DNA of 64,000 nucleotides from Harmothoe impar (taxonomy: Eukaryota > Annelida > Polychaeta > Phyllodocida > Polynoidae). The stretch is taken from contig OX381721.1 in the NCBI GenBank assembly GCA_947462335.1, forward strand, positions 4,030,001-4,094,000, written 5' to 3'. Position numbers and translations under genes: made by a program. The notes beneath the pieces were generated by a model, which was not told where the DNA came from, searched no databases, and worked only from the letters and a program-made list of their open reading frames with translations. This document shows, one piece after another, positions 53,441-64,000 of this stretch (positions are counted from its first letter, which is position 1; each line of letters opens with the position of its first letter).

Positions 53441-53828
53441 AAAAAAATAAAAAAATAAAAAAATAAAATAAATCCGAGCTACCGACCCTACATTTTCCTC
53501 CCATGTTACCTGAAACAAACGTTTTTTTTTTGGCCTAACCTTTCTATTTCCCACGTGATAGTTAGTCAGAGGAGACGCATGCTCCTATCTAATCTGGTAT
53601 AAGGTGTTTTATCATGTGTGTTATAGGTAGATCGATAAGTGTATCCTGTTAATCAGGCTAAGCCGAGATATCCTCTCCTATTGTTAGACCATAGATAGGT
53701 GGCCGGTTAATTAAACCTTTAGGGTCCGCATACTACTTTAATACAGAGAGTCATTGCCAGGTTGTGTATGGCAAGCCTAAGGAGTGAGTGAGTGAGTGAG
53801 TAATGGATGTTTAACGCCATTTGGACAA

Positions 53829-54163
53829 CTGGCAAGCCTAAGGGAGTGATCATTTTTAACAACGGGGGGGGGGGGGGGGTGGTGGGTTGGGGGTTGGGGC
53901 TAAAAGATTTGGACCCTTGACTGAAGGGGGGGGGGGGGTAAAACAAAATTGGACCCCTCTTGGGGGGGGGGGGGGGTCAAATTTTTTTAACCTGTTTTGA
54001 GCCAAAAAGCCAGCGCATGACTATGCTTCAAAGTGCCTGCGCGCCGATTTTTGATCCTTTGACCGGGGGGGGGGGGGGGGGGGGGTAAAAAATTCTGCAC
54101 GCTGTGCGTGAAAACCCACTAACCCCCCCCCCCCCTGTTGTTAAAAACTGATCACTTCTTAAT
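53829..54163. mobile_element. G/C-rich core MITE with very long G tracts
   Basis: Ends 'agggagtgatcatttttaac' and 'gttaaaaactgatcacttct'. Contains G runs of up to about 23 (around 54065-54085). Confidence 0.8.
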
Positions 54164-54169
54164 AGGTAA

Positions 54170-55130
54170 ACTATCCTGAAACCTGGTACATGTATAAGGG
54201 CCCAGAACATGGGATTTGGGCCCTTACACAGTCAAATCCCTTTATTGCGACCACCCTTGGGACCATCTAACAATGGTTGTAATAGCGGGATGGTCGCACT
54301 GGGGGGAGTCAAGGGTCAATGGGCATTATCAGTCGTTAGGGGGAAGTTAAGGGAAGTTTACCCATTAGGCTTGCCATAGATGTGACGCTGTGTTACATTT
54401 GATTACCAAAGACAGAGACAAACCGAAAGAGAAAGATTGAAATATATGATTTCTTAAATCATTCAAATAAGTTATTTTATAAATCGGGTATATGTTTACT
54501 ACAAATGACCCCCTTGGAGCTAGGTAATTCTGTAGTGTAAGGTAAATGAAGGTAGATAAAGAAACAGAAAAGCTGTTGCTTTGCTAGCAGATGTTTTAAA
54601 TACAAGTGAATGGACCCTGAATGTCTTTAAACTCATTTTTGGTGGAGGTAAGTATGATAAGTATCGACCAGAGTATCAGGTAAAACCTGTGTTGCTAGGG
54701 AATAAGTTAAATAATTAGAAAAATAGCTGTTGCTAGGCAACCAGCTGTCTTAGCAACAAACCAATAGAACCATTAAATTCCTTGGGTCCATTTTAGGGGG
54801 GGTAGGTATGATTATAATCATGGTAAACTTTTTTTTTCTGAAAAAAAGACATATTAATCTAACCAAATCCACTGAAAAACCTTTTCCTACAGTTTTGTTG
54901 ATCTGCAAAGCTATATTTACCAGACTAAAATGTGCACTGTACTGTATGACTCTCGGAGCTTATTTGCTCTGTCATCCCCAGCCCATCATATAAGCTGGCT
55001 ATGTGACAAAACACAACCAGTCCAGCTATGCTGCCAGAACAAATGAAAAAAACATGAAATGAAATGTCCCTTCTCGGTACCCTACAGACCTACCCATATA
55101 GACACGTCATGTCCACATGTCACATTAGCA
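54170..55130. other. Stretch without a gene
   Basis: 54225-54310 shows an inverted pair 'ttgcgaccacccttggg' / 'gggatggtcgcactgg'. The rest is unique AT-rich sequence with no exon. Confidence 0.5.
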
Positions 55131-55147
55131 CATCACCCTGTTCACTG

Positions 55148-55426
55148 CTATAGACCAATGCAGCAAGAAAGGGTGACTTTTCAGAAAAGTTGTAAATAAA
55201 GTTTTTGAACATTTTGGACAGTGTGACCCACAAGTGCATGAATATAATCTCACAATCCTGCATTCTAATATATACTATTTTTAAGACAATTGTCCTGTGA
55301 ATCTCGTGATATGAGATGTTTTCAAACATGGCCATTACAGTCAATGTTATGATGATTCTGCTAAACCTAACGCAAACACAACTTTATTATGAGAAAGTCA
55401 CCCTTTCTTGCTGCATTGGTCTATAG
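55148..55426. mobile_element. Inverted-repeat MITE (TAGACCAATGCAGCAAGAAA)
   Basis: Ends 'ctatagaccaatgcagcaag' and 'cttgctgcattggtctatag', followed inward by 'aaagggtgactttt'. A second copy is at about 61581-61846. Confidence 0.85.
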
Positions 55427-55489
55427 AGCCCGTCACTGATGCCACCATAGGCACACCAGTCACGACTCAGATCAGTTTCAAACCTACCG

Positions 55490-55980
55490 TAAATTCCCGT
55501 GTATAACCCGCGGGTTATACGCAAACCAAACCTCCAGTGCGGGTTATACAATATGCTCAAAGTCTAGGTGCGGGTAATATGGGTGGGGGGAGGGGGGTTA
55601 ACAAATTGTAACCTGTTTTTTTTGGGCCAAAAAGCCCGCGTGCACGCCAAATTTCGATCCATAAGGGGGGGGGGGGTAAAAATTTCAACCCGTTGACTGG
55701 GGTAGGGGGTAAAAATGAACACTGGTAAAGTCCTACACGGATATCACCACCAAAGGGACAGCACGACTTAGGGGGTTGGGTATAAAAATGTGGACCCTTG
55801 GGGGGGGGGGGGGGGTTATAATAAATTGTAACCTGTTTTGGATCTAAAAGCCCGCGTGCGCGGCAAATTTCGATCCATAAGGGGGGGGGGTTAAAATTTC
55901 AACCCGTTGACCGGGGGTGGGGGTAATAATTTTGCGTGAACTCCCCCCCCCCCCCCCGTGTTGTTGATGATCACTCCCTT
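55490..55980. mobile_element. Mixed MITE block with G/C-rich elements
   Basis: 'accgtaaattcccgtgtata' starts an incomplete CCGTAAA-type element that is interrupted by two G/C-rich MITE pieces sharing 'cgcgtgcacgccaaatttcg'. Confidence 0.6.
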
Positions 55981-55984
55981 ATAG

Positions 55985-56930
55985 ACGGGGAATAACCCGA
56001 TACAAGTGGTCTGATGTACATGTCAAATCTACATCATATCCAGGAAACTATTAGAAAATATTTATGTAGGGGATATTTGTGATAATTGAGCTGAATGTCC
56101 CTTTAAATGATGTATATTAGAAGTACACTACAGAAATGGAGACCTAGACTGTGACAGTGAAATTCTTGCCATCTACCACAAATTTACAGGACATTTCGCT
56201 GCCAAACCGAACTCCTATCTCGGTTACAATACGTGACTACAGAAGTGACATGCTAGGACAAAGCCCAAAATAGGCCACTAGAAAAAAAAAAGGTTTCCCA
56301 TCACCAAGGACTGAAAAACTCGCAGGCTAAATTGTATATCTTTTTTCCCAACCAAAATTCAAATTTTAGTAGTTAAGAATTTATTGATCTGAGGAAAAGT
56401 AAGTAATTTCTATCTTACTACATAACTGGCAGCATTAGTTTTAATTTGATACCAAATATGCCAATATTTGTCCATTTCTATACTATTTTTATCAAAATGA
56501 GCACAAAAAGAAAGAAAGAAAGAAAAAGCTTTCATCAAAAGCTGATTTTCATGATGCGCGCGGTGACGAGAAACCTTTTTATTTTCTAACAAGCGCAAAC
56601 TACAATACCGGTAGCTGAATTTTAACCATTTTTTTAAATGCCCCTGGGCCCTGGCATGAATTGGGTGTAGATCATGTTCAGATTTGGTATCTTGCACACT
56701 TGTGCCTCTACATGGGTCCCCACAATTTTGACCGTGTCGCCGTGTCGTTTTTTAGCTAAAGGGCCATGTCACTGTCGATTTTTACATATATAGGAAAATC
56801 TCTGTGGGTCGATTTTTAAAAGGGCGAAAAAGGCCGTGTCGCTGTGTCGCCCGTGTCGAATTTTACCCATGTAGAGGCACACCTCAGTGTGTGACAGTGA
56901 CCGGGGTGTCCATGATTGGGTCATTACCCC
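55985..56930. other. Stretch without a gene
   Basis: Unique sequence to about 56700, then 'gccgtgtcg'-type repeats (56730-56870) also seen near 26520-26700. Confidence 0.5.
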
Positions 56931-56935
56931 TTTAA

Positions 56936-57160
56936 CCCTTTAAGGACGGCATGATACCTTAATGCATCATGCCCTTGGTCGTCATGATGCATGAATGCAG
57001 CCCTGGCGAGTAACTGCATCATGCCGACCCTATGGGGTTGAGACACTCCCGAAGGGTCTGCATGATGCACCAATGTAGCACCGGCGAGTTACTCGCCGGG
57101 GCTGCATTGGTGCATCATGACGACAAATGTCATCTTTTAGCGACATCCATCCTTAAAGGG
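56936..57160. mobile_element. piggyBac-like MITE, type copy
   Basis: 225 bp, TTAA at 56932-56935 and 57161-57164, ends 'ccctttaaggacggcatgat' and 'atccttaaaggg'. Interior palindromes 'gcatgatgcatgaatgc' and 'ggcgagttactcgccgg'. TTAA targets and CCC...GGG ends fit piggyBac. At least fifteen relatives in the window. Confidence 0.88.
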
Positions 57161-57322
57161 TTAAGGACCGCAGACTGCTTTAATGTGCTCCCGTCTGTTG
57201 TCATGACTGCAGACCTGGTGAGACTACTTGGCAGGGCTGCATTCATGCTTCATGCCAATCCTTATGCAGTGTGTCAACCCCTTTGGGTCACAATAATGCT
57301 TAGATGCAGCACTAGCGACTTA

Positions 57323-57588
57323 CTGTAAAACCTCGCGTATAAGCCGTGACTTGTACGTGAGTCAGACTCAGCTTTATTTTGAGGAAACCAAACAACCTCG
57401 GAAAACAACCTCCTCGTGAAAGAAACTCAGCTTTATTTTGACACCAAACATGCCTATATAGGGTGCGGCTTATACGAGAGTTTTTTTAAGTATACTACAG
57501 TACCAAATTAATAATTCTCAGATGGCCTCTGCACCAAACTCGGGGTGCGGCTTATACTCGAGTTAGGCTTATACGCGAGGTTTTACGG
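57323..57588. mobile_element. CCGTAAAACC MITE inserted in a piggyBac-like MITE
   Basis: 266 bp, TA on both sides. It splits the palindrome 'gcgagttactcgcc' of the piggyBac-like copy at 57180-57670, proving the order of insertion. Confidence 0.85.
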
Positions 57589-57679
57589 TACTCGCCAAGG
57601 CTGCATTCATACATCATGAGGATAAGCGGTATAGTGCATTAAAGCACTGTGCGGCCCTTAGGGGGGGTTATTGGGGGTA

Positions 57680-58130
57680 GAGGTGGGGGTCGGGGGCAGG
57701 CTGGCAGACATGTCCCCCGTATTATCCATGTACAGTGAACCTTATTACACGGGTGCTGGGACAGCCTCAGCCAGCGTCTATCCTACCAGTTGGATAGCCT
57801 GGGAGCAGGCTGTCTTCCTACTCCAAAACTCAAGCATCATGCCGACCCTACGTGGTTGAGACAGTCACGCAGAGTCGGCACCAATGCAGCACTGCGAGTT
57901 ACTCGCCGGGGCTGCGCTAGTACATCATGACGACAAATGTCATCTTTTAGCGACATGCGTCCTTAAAGGGTTAAAGCACTCTGTGGCACGTAAAGGGTTA
58001 ATGTGCCGGTCTCCCACGGTTGTGGTTTCCAGCAGAACACACAGAGTCGGTGACCACATATATGATGTGGACTACTTCTGTTGAGGCCACTCCAAAAAAA
58101 GTTGTTTCTCATCACCGCGAGCATCATGTA
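57680..58130. repeat. Repeat remnants
   Basis: 57760-57815 is the inverse of the 30590/60030 repeat; 57830-57980 is a piggyBac-like copy. No gene. Confidence 0.6.
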
Positions 58131-58335
58131 TGGTAAATTCTCGCGTAGAAGCCGCGGCTTGTACGCGAGTCAGACTCAGCTTTCTTTTGATACCAGACAT
58201 GCCATACGAGAGTTTTTATTTGTATACTACAGTATCAAAATCGCAATATTCAGACCCCCTCTGCGGCATATATAATTTGTCAAAGTTAGGGGTGCGGCTT
58301 ATACGCGAGTTTGGCTTATACGCGAGAATTTACGG
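58131..58335. mobile_element. CCGTAAA-type MITE
   Basis: Left 'ggtaaattctcgcgtagaa', right 'cgcgagaatttacggtaa'. Confidence 0.8.
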
Positions 58336-58689
58336 TAAATCGTGATTTGGGGAAAAAAATAATTTTTTAAATGAAAAATCTGTACAAAAATTGACAAATA
58401 TATCAAATTAGAGCTTAGACAGTCAGTTATGCAGCGAGCTAAGATTAACTTGCATTATGACAACATTTGGGATCAATATACTCTTAAACCCGCAGTTCTT
58501 ACTGCACGTCTAGTAACAGCCACAGTGCAGTCAGGACAGGTACTCAGCTCTATATATAGTATAGGGGCGCTGGGCCTTTAACTACTAAAATGTGAAAATC
58601 GTGCGCAAAAAGTCTTAATTTTCCTATATATATAAGGTCCCAGTAAAAAAAGAAGAAATAAAAAGGCCGTCGTCATATTTCTCACTGCC

Positions 58690-58800
58690 GGGTGATGAGA
58701 AACAACTTTTACTTTGAGAGGCCTCAGTCCGATGCTCCCGTCATCTTTGTTATTCGTAATGCCCCATCCCTTCCTCCACTTGTATGAAGTGGTCATGCTG
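58690..58800 (-). CDS. Possible exon, unknown protein
   Basis: The minus strand here encodes 'SYKWRKGWGITNNKDDGSIG' followed by 'LRPLKVKVVSHH' with no stops; the composition looks more protein-like than its surroundings. A potential acceptor 'accagccag' lies upstream, but no strong donor follows. It is not part of any repeat recognised in this window apart from 'aaagttgtttctcatcacc' (also at 58098). I do not recognise the protein. Confidence 0.25.
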
Positions 58801-58901
58801 GCTGGTTTATTATATATGTAGTATGAGTAATTGCTATCATAATCACACGCTTCCTCTACGGCGTATATGTGTGGCTTTTTAAAATACTTTTGATACGTAT
58901 A

Positions 58902-59208
58902 CCGTATTCGAAGACATAAGCGCACATCCCCTACACACTCAGAAAAGTGAGCGTCTGTCACTGTCGCCAAAAGCACACTCACCTGAATATCAGGCACTGT
59001 CTGACTTTCAGGTGAGAGTGCTTTTGGCGACAGTGACGCTCACTTTTCTGAGTGTGTAATAAGCGCACACCCCCCTTTTTGGGCCGATTTTGGACAATAA
59101 TACATCCAAAATATATCAAATTTTGAGTCCAAATGAATTCGTAACTACAAAAAAAGGTGTCGAGGATAAATTGTGTAATGCACTGTGTGCTTATTACGTT
59201 GAATACAG
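58902..59208. mobile_element. CCGTATTCGA element with nested palindromic MITE
   Basis: Ends 'ccgtattcgaagacataagc' and 'gcttattacgttgaatacag', TA flanks. A 124 bp palindrome (58934-59057, arms beginning 'cacactcagaaaagtgagcg'), itself TA-flanked, sits inside. Confidence 0.85.
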
Positions 59209-59209
59209 T

Positions 59210-59830
59210 ACTCCAACAGTAAAGTAATTGGGGGGGGGGGGGGGGTGAGGGTATGCACTTATTCGGATTGATTTTTAAATTAAAAAAAAGAAGTTTAGTT
59301 TTAATAAAAAAATAAAAAAAATTGGGGGGGGGGGGAACTTTACCTCCCGGGGGTGGTTACCCTCAAATCTAATAAGACACACTTTATTACGTTGAATACG
59401 GTAACCGTATAAAATAAAGAGAAAATCGTGGTCAGAATAGACCTGTCTTCATTATGAGTGGGAGCGAGTGACATATTCTGCGAGTGTATTTAGTGTGCAT
59501 GGAAAAATGGAGCGTCCCCTCACTTAAGTTCTTAGTGAACCTATGGCAACAAAATATTTTGGTTGATGTGAGAATGTAGAGGTACAAAACGAATTCTTAA
59601 TCACATAAAGGGGATAAGAAAAATCAAATGACATTCTTTGCCCCCCACCCCCCCCCCCAAAAAAAGTAACTCCCCCCCCCAAAAAAAAAAGAGATATCGG
59701 AAGATCAGGAATCAAAAGAGCAATTTTCTTTGGGGTATGGCCTTCGGGACCAAGTTCAAATGCAATAGACATATATCATTATATGGCACCAGTCTCGGAC
59801 TCCCAGCCCTATACTAATGTATGGGCTGGG
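59210..59830. other. Homopolymer-rich stretch without a gene
   Basis: G tracts near 59230 and 59325, C tract near 59650, and another 'attacgttgaatacggta' end at 59387-59402. Nothing coding. Confidence 0.55.
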
Positions 59831-59839
59831 AGCAGGGCT

Positions 59840-60070
59840 GTATATCACTCTTGCGCCAGTTTGGTTGCGCAGATTATGTGTATTGGTCAATACACATCAA
59901 ACCACCCACAGATTCTTATCTAAATCAAAAGGGTAATTAAAGTTGGTGGTTGCTACTGTATAATTAACATCTAGAGTTGACAGAGGCAATGTAAAGATGT
60001 GGATTGGGGTGGGATGACAGCCTGCTCCCAGGCTATCCAATTCGTGGGATAGACGCTGGCCGAGGCTGAT
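59840..60070. repeat. Repeat shared with 30410-60660 block
   Basis: Shares 'gcctgctcccaggctatcc' and flanking blocks with 30410-30660. Confidence 0.7.
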
Positions 60071-60089
60071 ATGGCACAGACCTGAGCTA

Positions 60090-60260
60090 TTTGTAACATG
60101 CTCCCGCCATATCGCGAAATCCTGAAAATCCTTCAGATTCCCATGCCTGCATATCATGCTACCTTTACTGAAGGTGTGAAAAACATTTCCACGAACAGTG
60201 ACTCTCCTCCCCGCACCGGTGTGGTTTTCTACCAGCTGCCACAGGGCTAACATTCCTAAT
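60090..60260 (-). CDS. Possible exon(s), unknown protein
   Basis: The minus strand encodes 'LALWQLVENHTGAGRRVTVR' then 'GNVFHTFSK', where a potential donor ('aaaggtagcatg') occurs near 60163, and stays open beyond. It is not repeated elsewhere in the window. A second open block upstream (60300-60350) in another frame follows an 'gcgtacag' acceptor-like site. Neither was matched to a known family; YEATS2 is not supported. Confidence 0.25.
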
Positions 60261-60448
60261 GTCTCCTCTCCTTTTTCAAATTACATCAAATTTGACTTTA
60301 AAAAGCCTCAGTGCCTCAGCCTGGTCGTCATATGACTCTGTTTGGACCCATCTGTACGCGGAGTAAACAAATATATCATTATTATGTGTATAAAAATAAA
60401 GGGACAAAAATGTGACAAACTCGATATATGGCCTTACTTCTGTCTTAA

Positions 60449-60679
60449 CCCTTTAAGGGCTGCATAGTGCTTTAATACAATATGCAGTTTTGTCGTTATA
60501 ACACTTGAACACAGTTTTGGCGAGTAACTCGCTCGCGCTGCTTTCATGCATTGACTCTATGGGGTCGGTACACTCTTGAAGGGCCAGCAGCCTGCGCGAA
60601 TTACTCACCGCTGCTGCGTTCAGGCATCGTGATAATCATTGAAGACGAAGCCTTTTGGCATCATGCGACCCTTTAAGGG
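60449..60679. mobile_element. piggyBac-like MITE
   Basis: TTAA at 60445-60448, left 'ccctttaagggctgcatagt', right 'ccctttaaggg' followed by ttat. Confidence 0.75.
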
Positions 60680-60689
60680 TTATCCCCCC

Positions 60690-61205
60690 CCCCCCCCCAC
60701 ACACCCCCCCCACCCCTAGCTCCATACCTGAGGTAGCGACACCTGGCGTCACCAGCTGTCGTCATGACAACCGTCACCATGTTCTAATGACATTCTGTGA
60801 CCTTGGTCTGACCTTGTTGTGACCTTGTTGTGACCTTGTTGTGACCTTGTACAGGATTAGTCCCGCACACATTCTACACCCACCTTCTAGTATGGGACAG
60901 AATGGACAGCTTTTTGTAGTTACTTTTCTGTGCGACATTTTTGATGTGCAGGTAGGGATGTGTTGATGATGTATTACCATGGTTACAGTGATTAATCACC
61001 ATGGTTACCATGATACATTACCACCATGGTTACCGGGGTCACCGCGGCTCATTGACAAGTGCATGTTACTCGATGAGTAAAAAAAGACAATAGTAAACCG
61101 CGGTACATTTGTCATGATTAAAATACATTGCCATCTGGTGTGTATGGCAATAGCTCAGAGACGATTGATTTTAGTTGTAAATCAGGTCTAACTCTTAAAT
61201 GACAA
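60690..61205. other. Short tandem repeats, no gene
   Basis: 'tgaccttgttg' repeats at 60810-60850 and 'accatggttac' repeats at 60968-61036 on a unique background. Confidence 0.6.
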
Positions 61206-61209
61206 TATG

Positions 61210-61440
61210 GTGTTTCAATGCACTACGCTTATTTATGACGCGGTGATAATGCATGAATGCAGCTCTGGTGATTAAGTTGCCAGTGCTGCATTCAGGCATC
61301 ATGCCCACCCTATGGGATTAATAAAACCCTGAAGGTTTGGCATGATGCACTAATGCAACATTAATAGGTTACTCATTGGTAACATGGTGGAGACTTTGGA
61401 TATCCCACTGTCACTAAAAGGACTAACCTACTGCTACATA
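61210..61440. repeat. piggyBac-like MITE, decayed
   Basis: Modules 'gataatgcatgaatgcagct' and 'ggcatgatgcactaatgca'. Confidence 0.6.
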
Positions 61441-61580
61441 GTGTACCCACATGGTGAGATTGAAACTAGTGATTTCCACAAACCATATCAGCGCCATCTT
61501 TTATCAATATATCAGTGATCTGGCCACATAGAAAAGGTGATCTGCATGGAGTTCCCTTCTGCTTGGCTGCCTACACTGTT

Positions 61581-61846
61581 CTATAGATTCATCAAAAAAG
61601 GGTGACTTTTTCAAAATAAAGTTGTGTTTACATTGGTTTCCGCAGAATATACATTACATTGCCTGTAATTGCTGTATTTGCAAACATCTCATATGAAGAT
61701 ATTCACAGGACAAATATCTTTCAAATAGAATGCAGGATTTTGGGGATAGATTCATGTATTCGTCACTCATGCTGCAGAAATGTTCAATTTCTTTTATCAA
61801 CATTTCTGAAAAATGACCCTTTCTGGCTGCATTTGTCTATAGCATG
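61581..61846. mobile_element. Second copy of the TAGACCAATGCAGC MITE, diverged
   Basis: 'ctatagattcatcaaaaaag' to 'ggctgcatttgtctatag', inner 'gggtgactttt' shared with 55148-55426. Confidence 0.75.
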
Positions 61847-61896
61847 GTGCCTGCCTAGTTACCAGAGTAACCGGGCACACGAAAAGGCCCCATAAC

Positions 61897-62393
61897 CACC
61901 GTGAAACCTCACGTAGAAGCCGCACCTTGTACAAAAATCAGATTGCCAGTGGGGCTTGTAGTATCGGCACAGAGTTGGGGTGCGGCTTTTTTTTTTTTTG
62001 ATACAAGATGTCCTATGCTTTAGCACTGAAGGGCCGTATTCAATGCCCCCATTGAATCCAACATGGCCGTATTCAATGGGCTAAGAAAAAGTTGGTTTTC
62101 ATTCATTAAATGGATTCAAATTTTAAAAAATAAACACAAATGCCAACTACATTGATGTATTTCACTCGTGGTGGCTGGGTCAGATCCCACTCGGCCAGCG
62201 GCTTCATGGGATCCTGCCCCAGCCCCCACCAGTGAAATAAAACAGAGACGGTATCAATAGGTGTTGGCATTTGTCTATATACGTGAGTTTTTGTTAGTAT
62301 AATATAGCATAAAGGTCACCATATTCAGATCGCCAGTGCGGCTTGTATGATCAGCCTAAAGTTGGGTGCGGCTTATACGCGAGGTTTTACGGT
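61897..62393. mobile_element. CCGTAAAACC MITE split by the palindromic MITE
   Basis: Left end 'ccgtgaaacctcacgtagaa', right end 'tacgcgaggttttacgg' then TA. The 62005-62282 insert is the third copy of the element at 4331-4602. Confidence 0.8.
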
Positions 62394-62523
62394 AACCCCA
62401 CCCAGGGTATCTATTCTGCCTGGCTGTCTCCATGTCATCTCAATCGCACCACATCCATTAGGCCTAATCCAGTATATGGATTATTTTAACATATTTTTCA
62501 ATGCCGAGCTGAGTGCTAATTAA

Positions 62524-62748
62524 CCCTTCGAGGATGGATGTCGCTAAAAGATGCACCAATGCAGCCCCGGCGAGTAACTCGCCGGTGCTACATTGGTACA
62601 TCATGCCGACCCTTCAGGAGTGTCTCAACCCCATAGGGTCGACATGATTCTTGAATAGAGCACTGGTGAGTTACTCACCAGTGCTGCATTCATGCATCAT
62701 GACGACCAAGGGCATGATGCATTAAGGGATCATGCCGTCCTTAAACGG
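62524..62748. mobile_element. piggyBac-like MITE
   Basis: TTAA at 62520-62523 and 62749-62752; 225 bp, the same length as the type copy at 56936 but inverted in internal order. Confidence 0.8.
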
Positions 62749-62977
62749 TTAATGTTTGTGCCCTAGATCATTCACCATCGGCAGCTGCATCGTCAGCACT
62801 TCTGAAGCTGGTACTACAACCCTTTGGGTAGTCAGAAATGCCCCTTAGTCATCGACAAAAACGTACACCTTACAATTTTGAGCATTATTCTGCAGGATTC
62901 TTATATAGAAGTTCCTAAATGAGCTTAAGGCTGGACTGGATTGCCAATATCCAGGGTGAATTGTAAAACTACCGATC

Positions 62978-63138
62978 CACAGCCAAAAATAATTTTCTCA
63001 TTCTAAGAAATGAACTCACCTAGCGGACAAATGACTAGTTTAAAGAAAATAATTTCTCTTAAAACTAGTCATTTGACCGCCAGGCGAGTTTATTTATCTA
63101 AGTTTCTTGAAATAAGATAATTATTATTGGCTGTGTAG
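62978..63138. mobile_element. Palindromic MITE (CACAGCCAAAAATAATT)
   Basis: Ends 'cacagccaaaaataatt' and 'aattattattggctgtg', arms containing 'aaatgactagttt' and its complement. A relative lies next to the exon at 24537. Confidence 0.85.
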
Positions 63139-63273
63139 TGGTAAATGTGGTAACCGGGAGGATGCAAGGTCACTAGTGGTGAAGTAAAACTTGGTTACAA
63201 CGAGGTACCTGCTTTTAGATCATTTACCTCGATATAATGGAGGGCTCATTGTGACAGAGTTTATCATAATGTC

Positions 63274-63529
63274 CCTAAGGGAGTGGTCATTTTTTTACAA
63301 CAGGGGGTGGTCGGTGGATTTTTGCGCGAGCGGGACGAGTTTTTTTGGTCCCCCCTTCAGGCAAGTTGGAATTCAGTGCGGCCGACCCCTTTGAGCGATA
63401 GTAAAGCGCGGGCTTTTTCATTAAAAAGGGTATGCATTTTTTTGGTTCTCCCCCCTTCGAGGGGTCCAAATTTTTTTGGCGCCCCCCCTTCAAGGGGTCT
63501 ACCTGTTGTTAAAAAATGACCACTCCCTA
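63274..63529. mobile_element. G/C-rich core MITE
   Basis: 'aagggagtggtcatttttt' to 'aaaaaatgaccactccctt', flanked by similar 'cccta' sequence. Three short open frames over it are artefacts. Confidence 0.85.
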
Positions 63530-63534
63530 AGGGA

Positions 63535-63955
63535 AATGGGATAGAAATATATTCTCCATATAAACCAGTCCTTGTCATATCTAAGTTCACTAGAACCCAG
63601 CTTTACAACCTAAACGACACATAGGTGATGTGCTGTCTTCATTTTAAATGAAATTATCAATGTGGACCATAATGACCTCATATTAAAGGGGCTTGCCACC
63701 AAGTCCTTGATTCAGTCACTCCTTTATTTCAAGAATATAATCTATATAGATCAGACTCCTCCTTATCTAAGCATCAATATTGGGCTGATTTAAGCATGTA
63801 TCTCTTTACCAGACTATGAGTATATGACAGAAATGTTGTATTTATAGGGAATGGTACCGCTTACGGAAAGTTCCATGCGCTAAGGGACACATGTATGGGA
63901 ATATATATGTATACATATGACTCTGGCAGAGCATATTAATTCAGTCGTAGCCAGT
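63535..63955. other. Stretch without a gene
   Basis: Unique AT-rich sequence; nothing recognised. Confidence 0.5.
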
Positions 63956-63961
63956 CGGTAC

Positions 63962-64000
63962 CGTAAAACCTTGGTTATAAGCCGACATTTATTTGGCGTT
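63962..64000. mobile_element. Left end of a CCGTAAAACC MITE, cut by the window edge
   Basis: 'ccgtaaaaccttggttata' after TA, like the left end at 3716. Confidence 0.7.

Overview
The window looks like intron-rich, repeat-saturated DNA of an animal, most likely a marine invertebrate; the exact group cannot be read from the sequence. The evidence is spliced exons with canonical GT/AG sites, a recognisable animal gene (YEATS2-like, minus strand), an integrated Polinton/adintovirus-like DNA element, and a very dense load of short inverted-repeat transposons (MITEs), many nested in each other. No bacterial operons, rRNA genes or CRISPR arrays are visible.

Layout. 1-12 kb: minisatellites, a 2.3 kb long-TIR element (6749-9057), several MITEs whose ends and target duplications are readable, and copies of a 129 bp dispersed repeat. 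12.26-24.73 kb: the 3' end of a YEATS2-like gene, five minus-strand exons (24537-24725, 14075-14193, 13621-13707, 12931-12995, 12264-12414) whose splice phases all agree; the encoded C-terminus aligns end to end with the histone-fold tail of YEATS2, a subunit of the ATAC acetyltransferase complex. Its 10.3 kb intron holds nested MITEs, six-copy repeat members, a fold-back element with three tRNA-like segments and, at its upstream end, a 17 bp minisatellite. 24.7-40.1 kb and 48.5-64 kb: almost entirely MITE families, with only two weak exon candidates near 58.7 and 60.2 kb.

The most interesting object is at 40166-48533: an 8,368 bp element with 416 bp terminal inverted repeats, AGT...ACT ends, and a perfect 6 bp target duplication (gatgtt). 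It carries, leftward, a protein-primed family B DNA polymerase broken by a stop codon and by loss of the catalytic palm; leftward, an intact 524-codon protein with a PC4-like single-strand DNA-binding C-terminus; and rightward, an intact 246-codon protein that appears to be two tandem death domains. A TATA-bearing, tandemly repeated divergent promoter lies between the last two. No integrase, packaging ATPase, protease or capsid genes are seen. The TIRs are packed with E-box, ETS-like, CRE and CCAAT motifs. The reading offered here is a non-autonomous derivative of a Polinton-like virus that kept an ssDNA-binding protein and a host-interacting death-domain protein while losing replication and virion genes; the functional part is inference.

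MITE families seen repeatedly: (1) TA-flanked elements with ends CCGTAAAACCTCGC...; (2) TTAA-flanked, piggyBac-like elements with ends CCCTTTAAGG and internal GGCGAGTTACTCGCC palindromes; (3) AGGCCAAAA... ends, about 250 bp; (4) AGGGAGTGxTCATTTTTTAA ends with G-rich cores; (5) CCGTATTCGACGTAATAAGC ends; plus smaller families. Several insertions are proven internally because an uninterrupted copy of the same host repeat exists elsewhere in the window.
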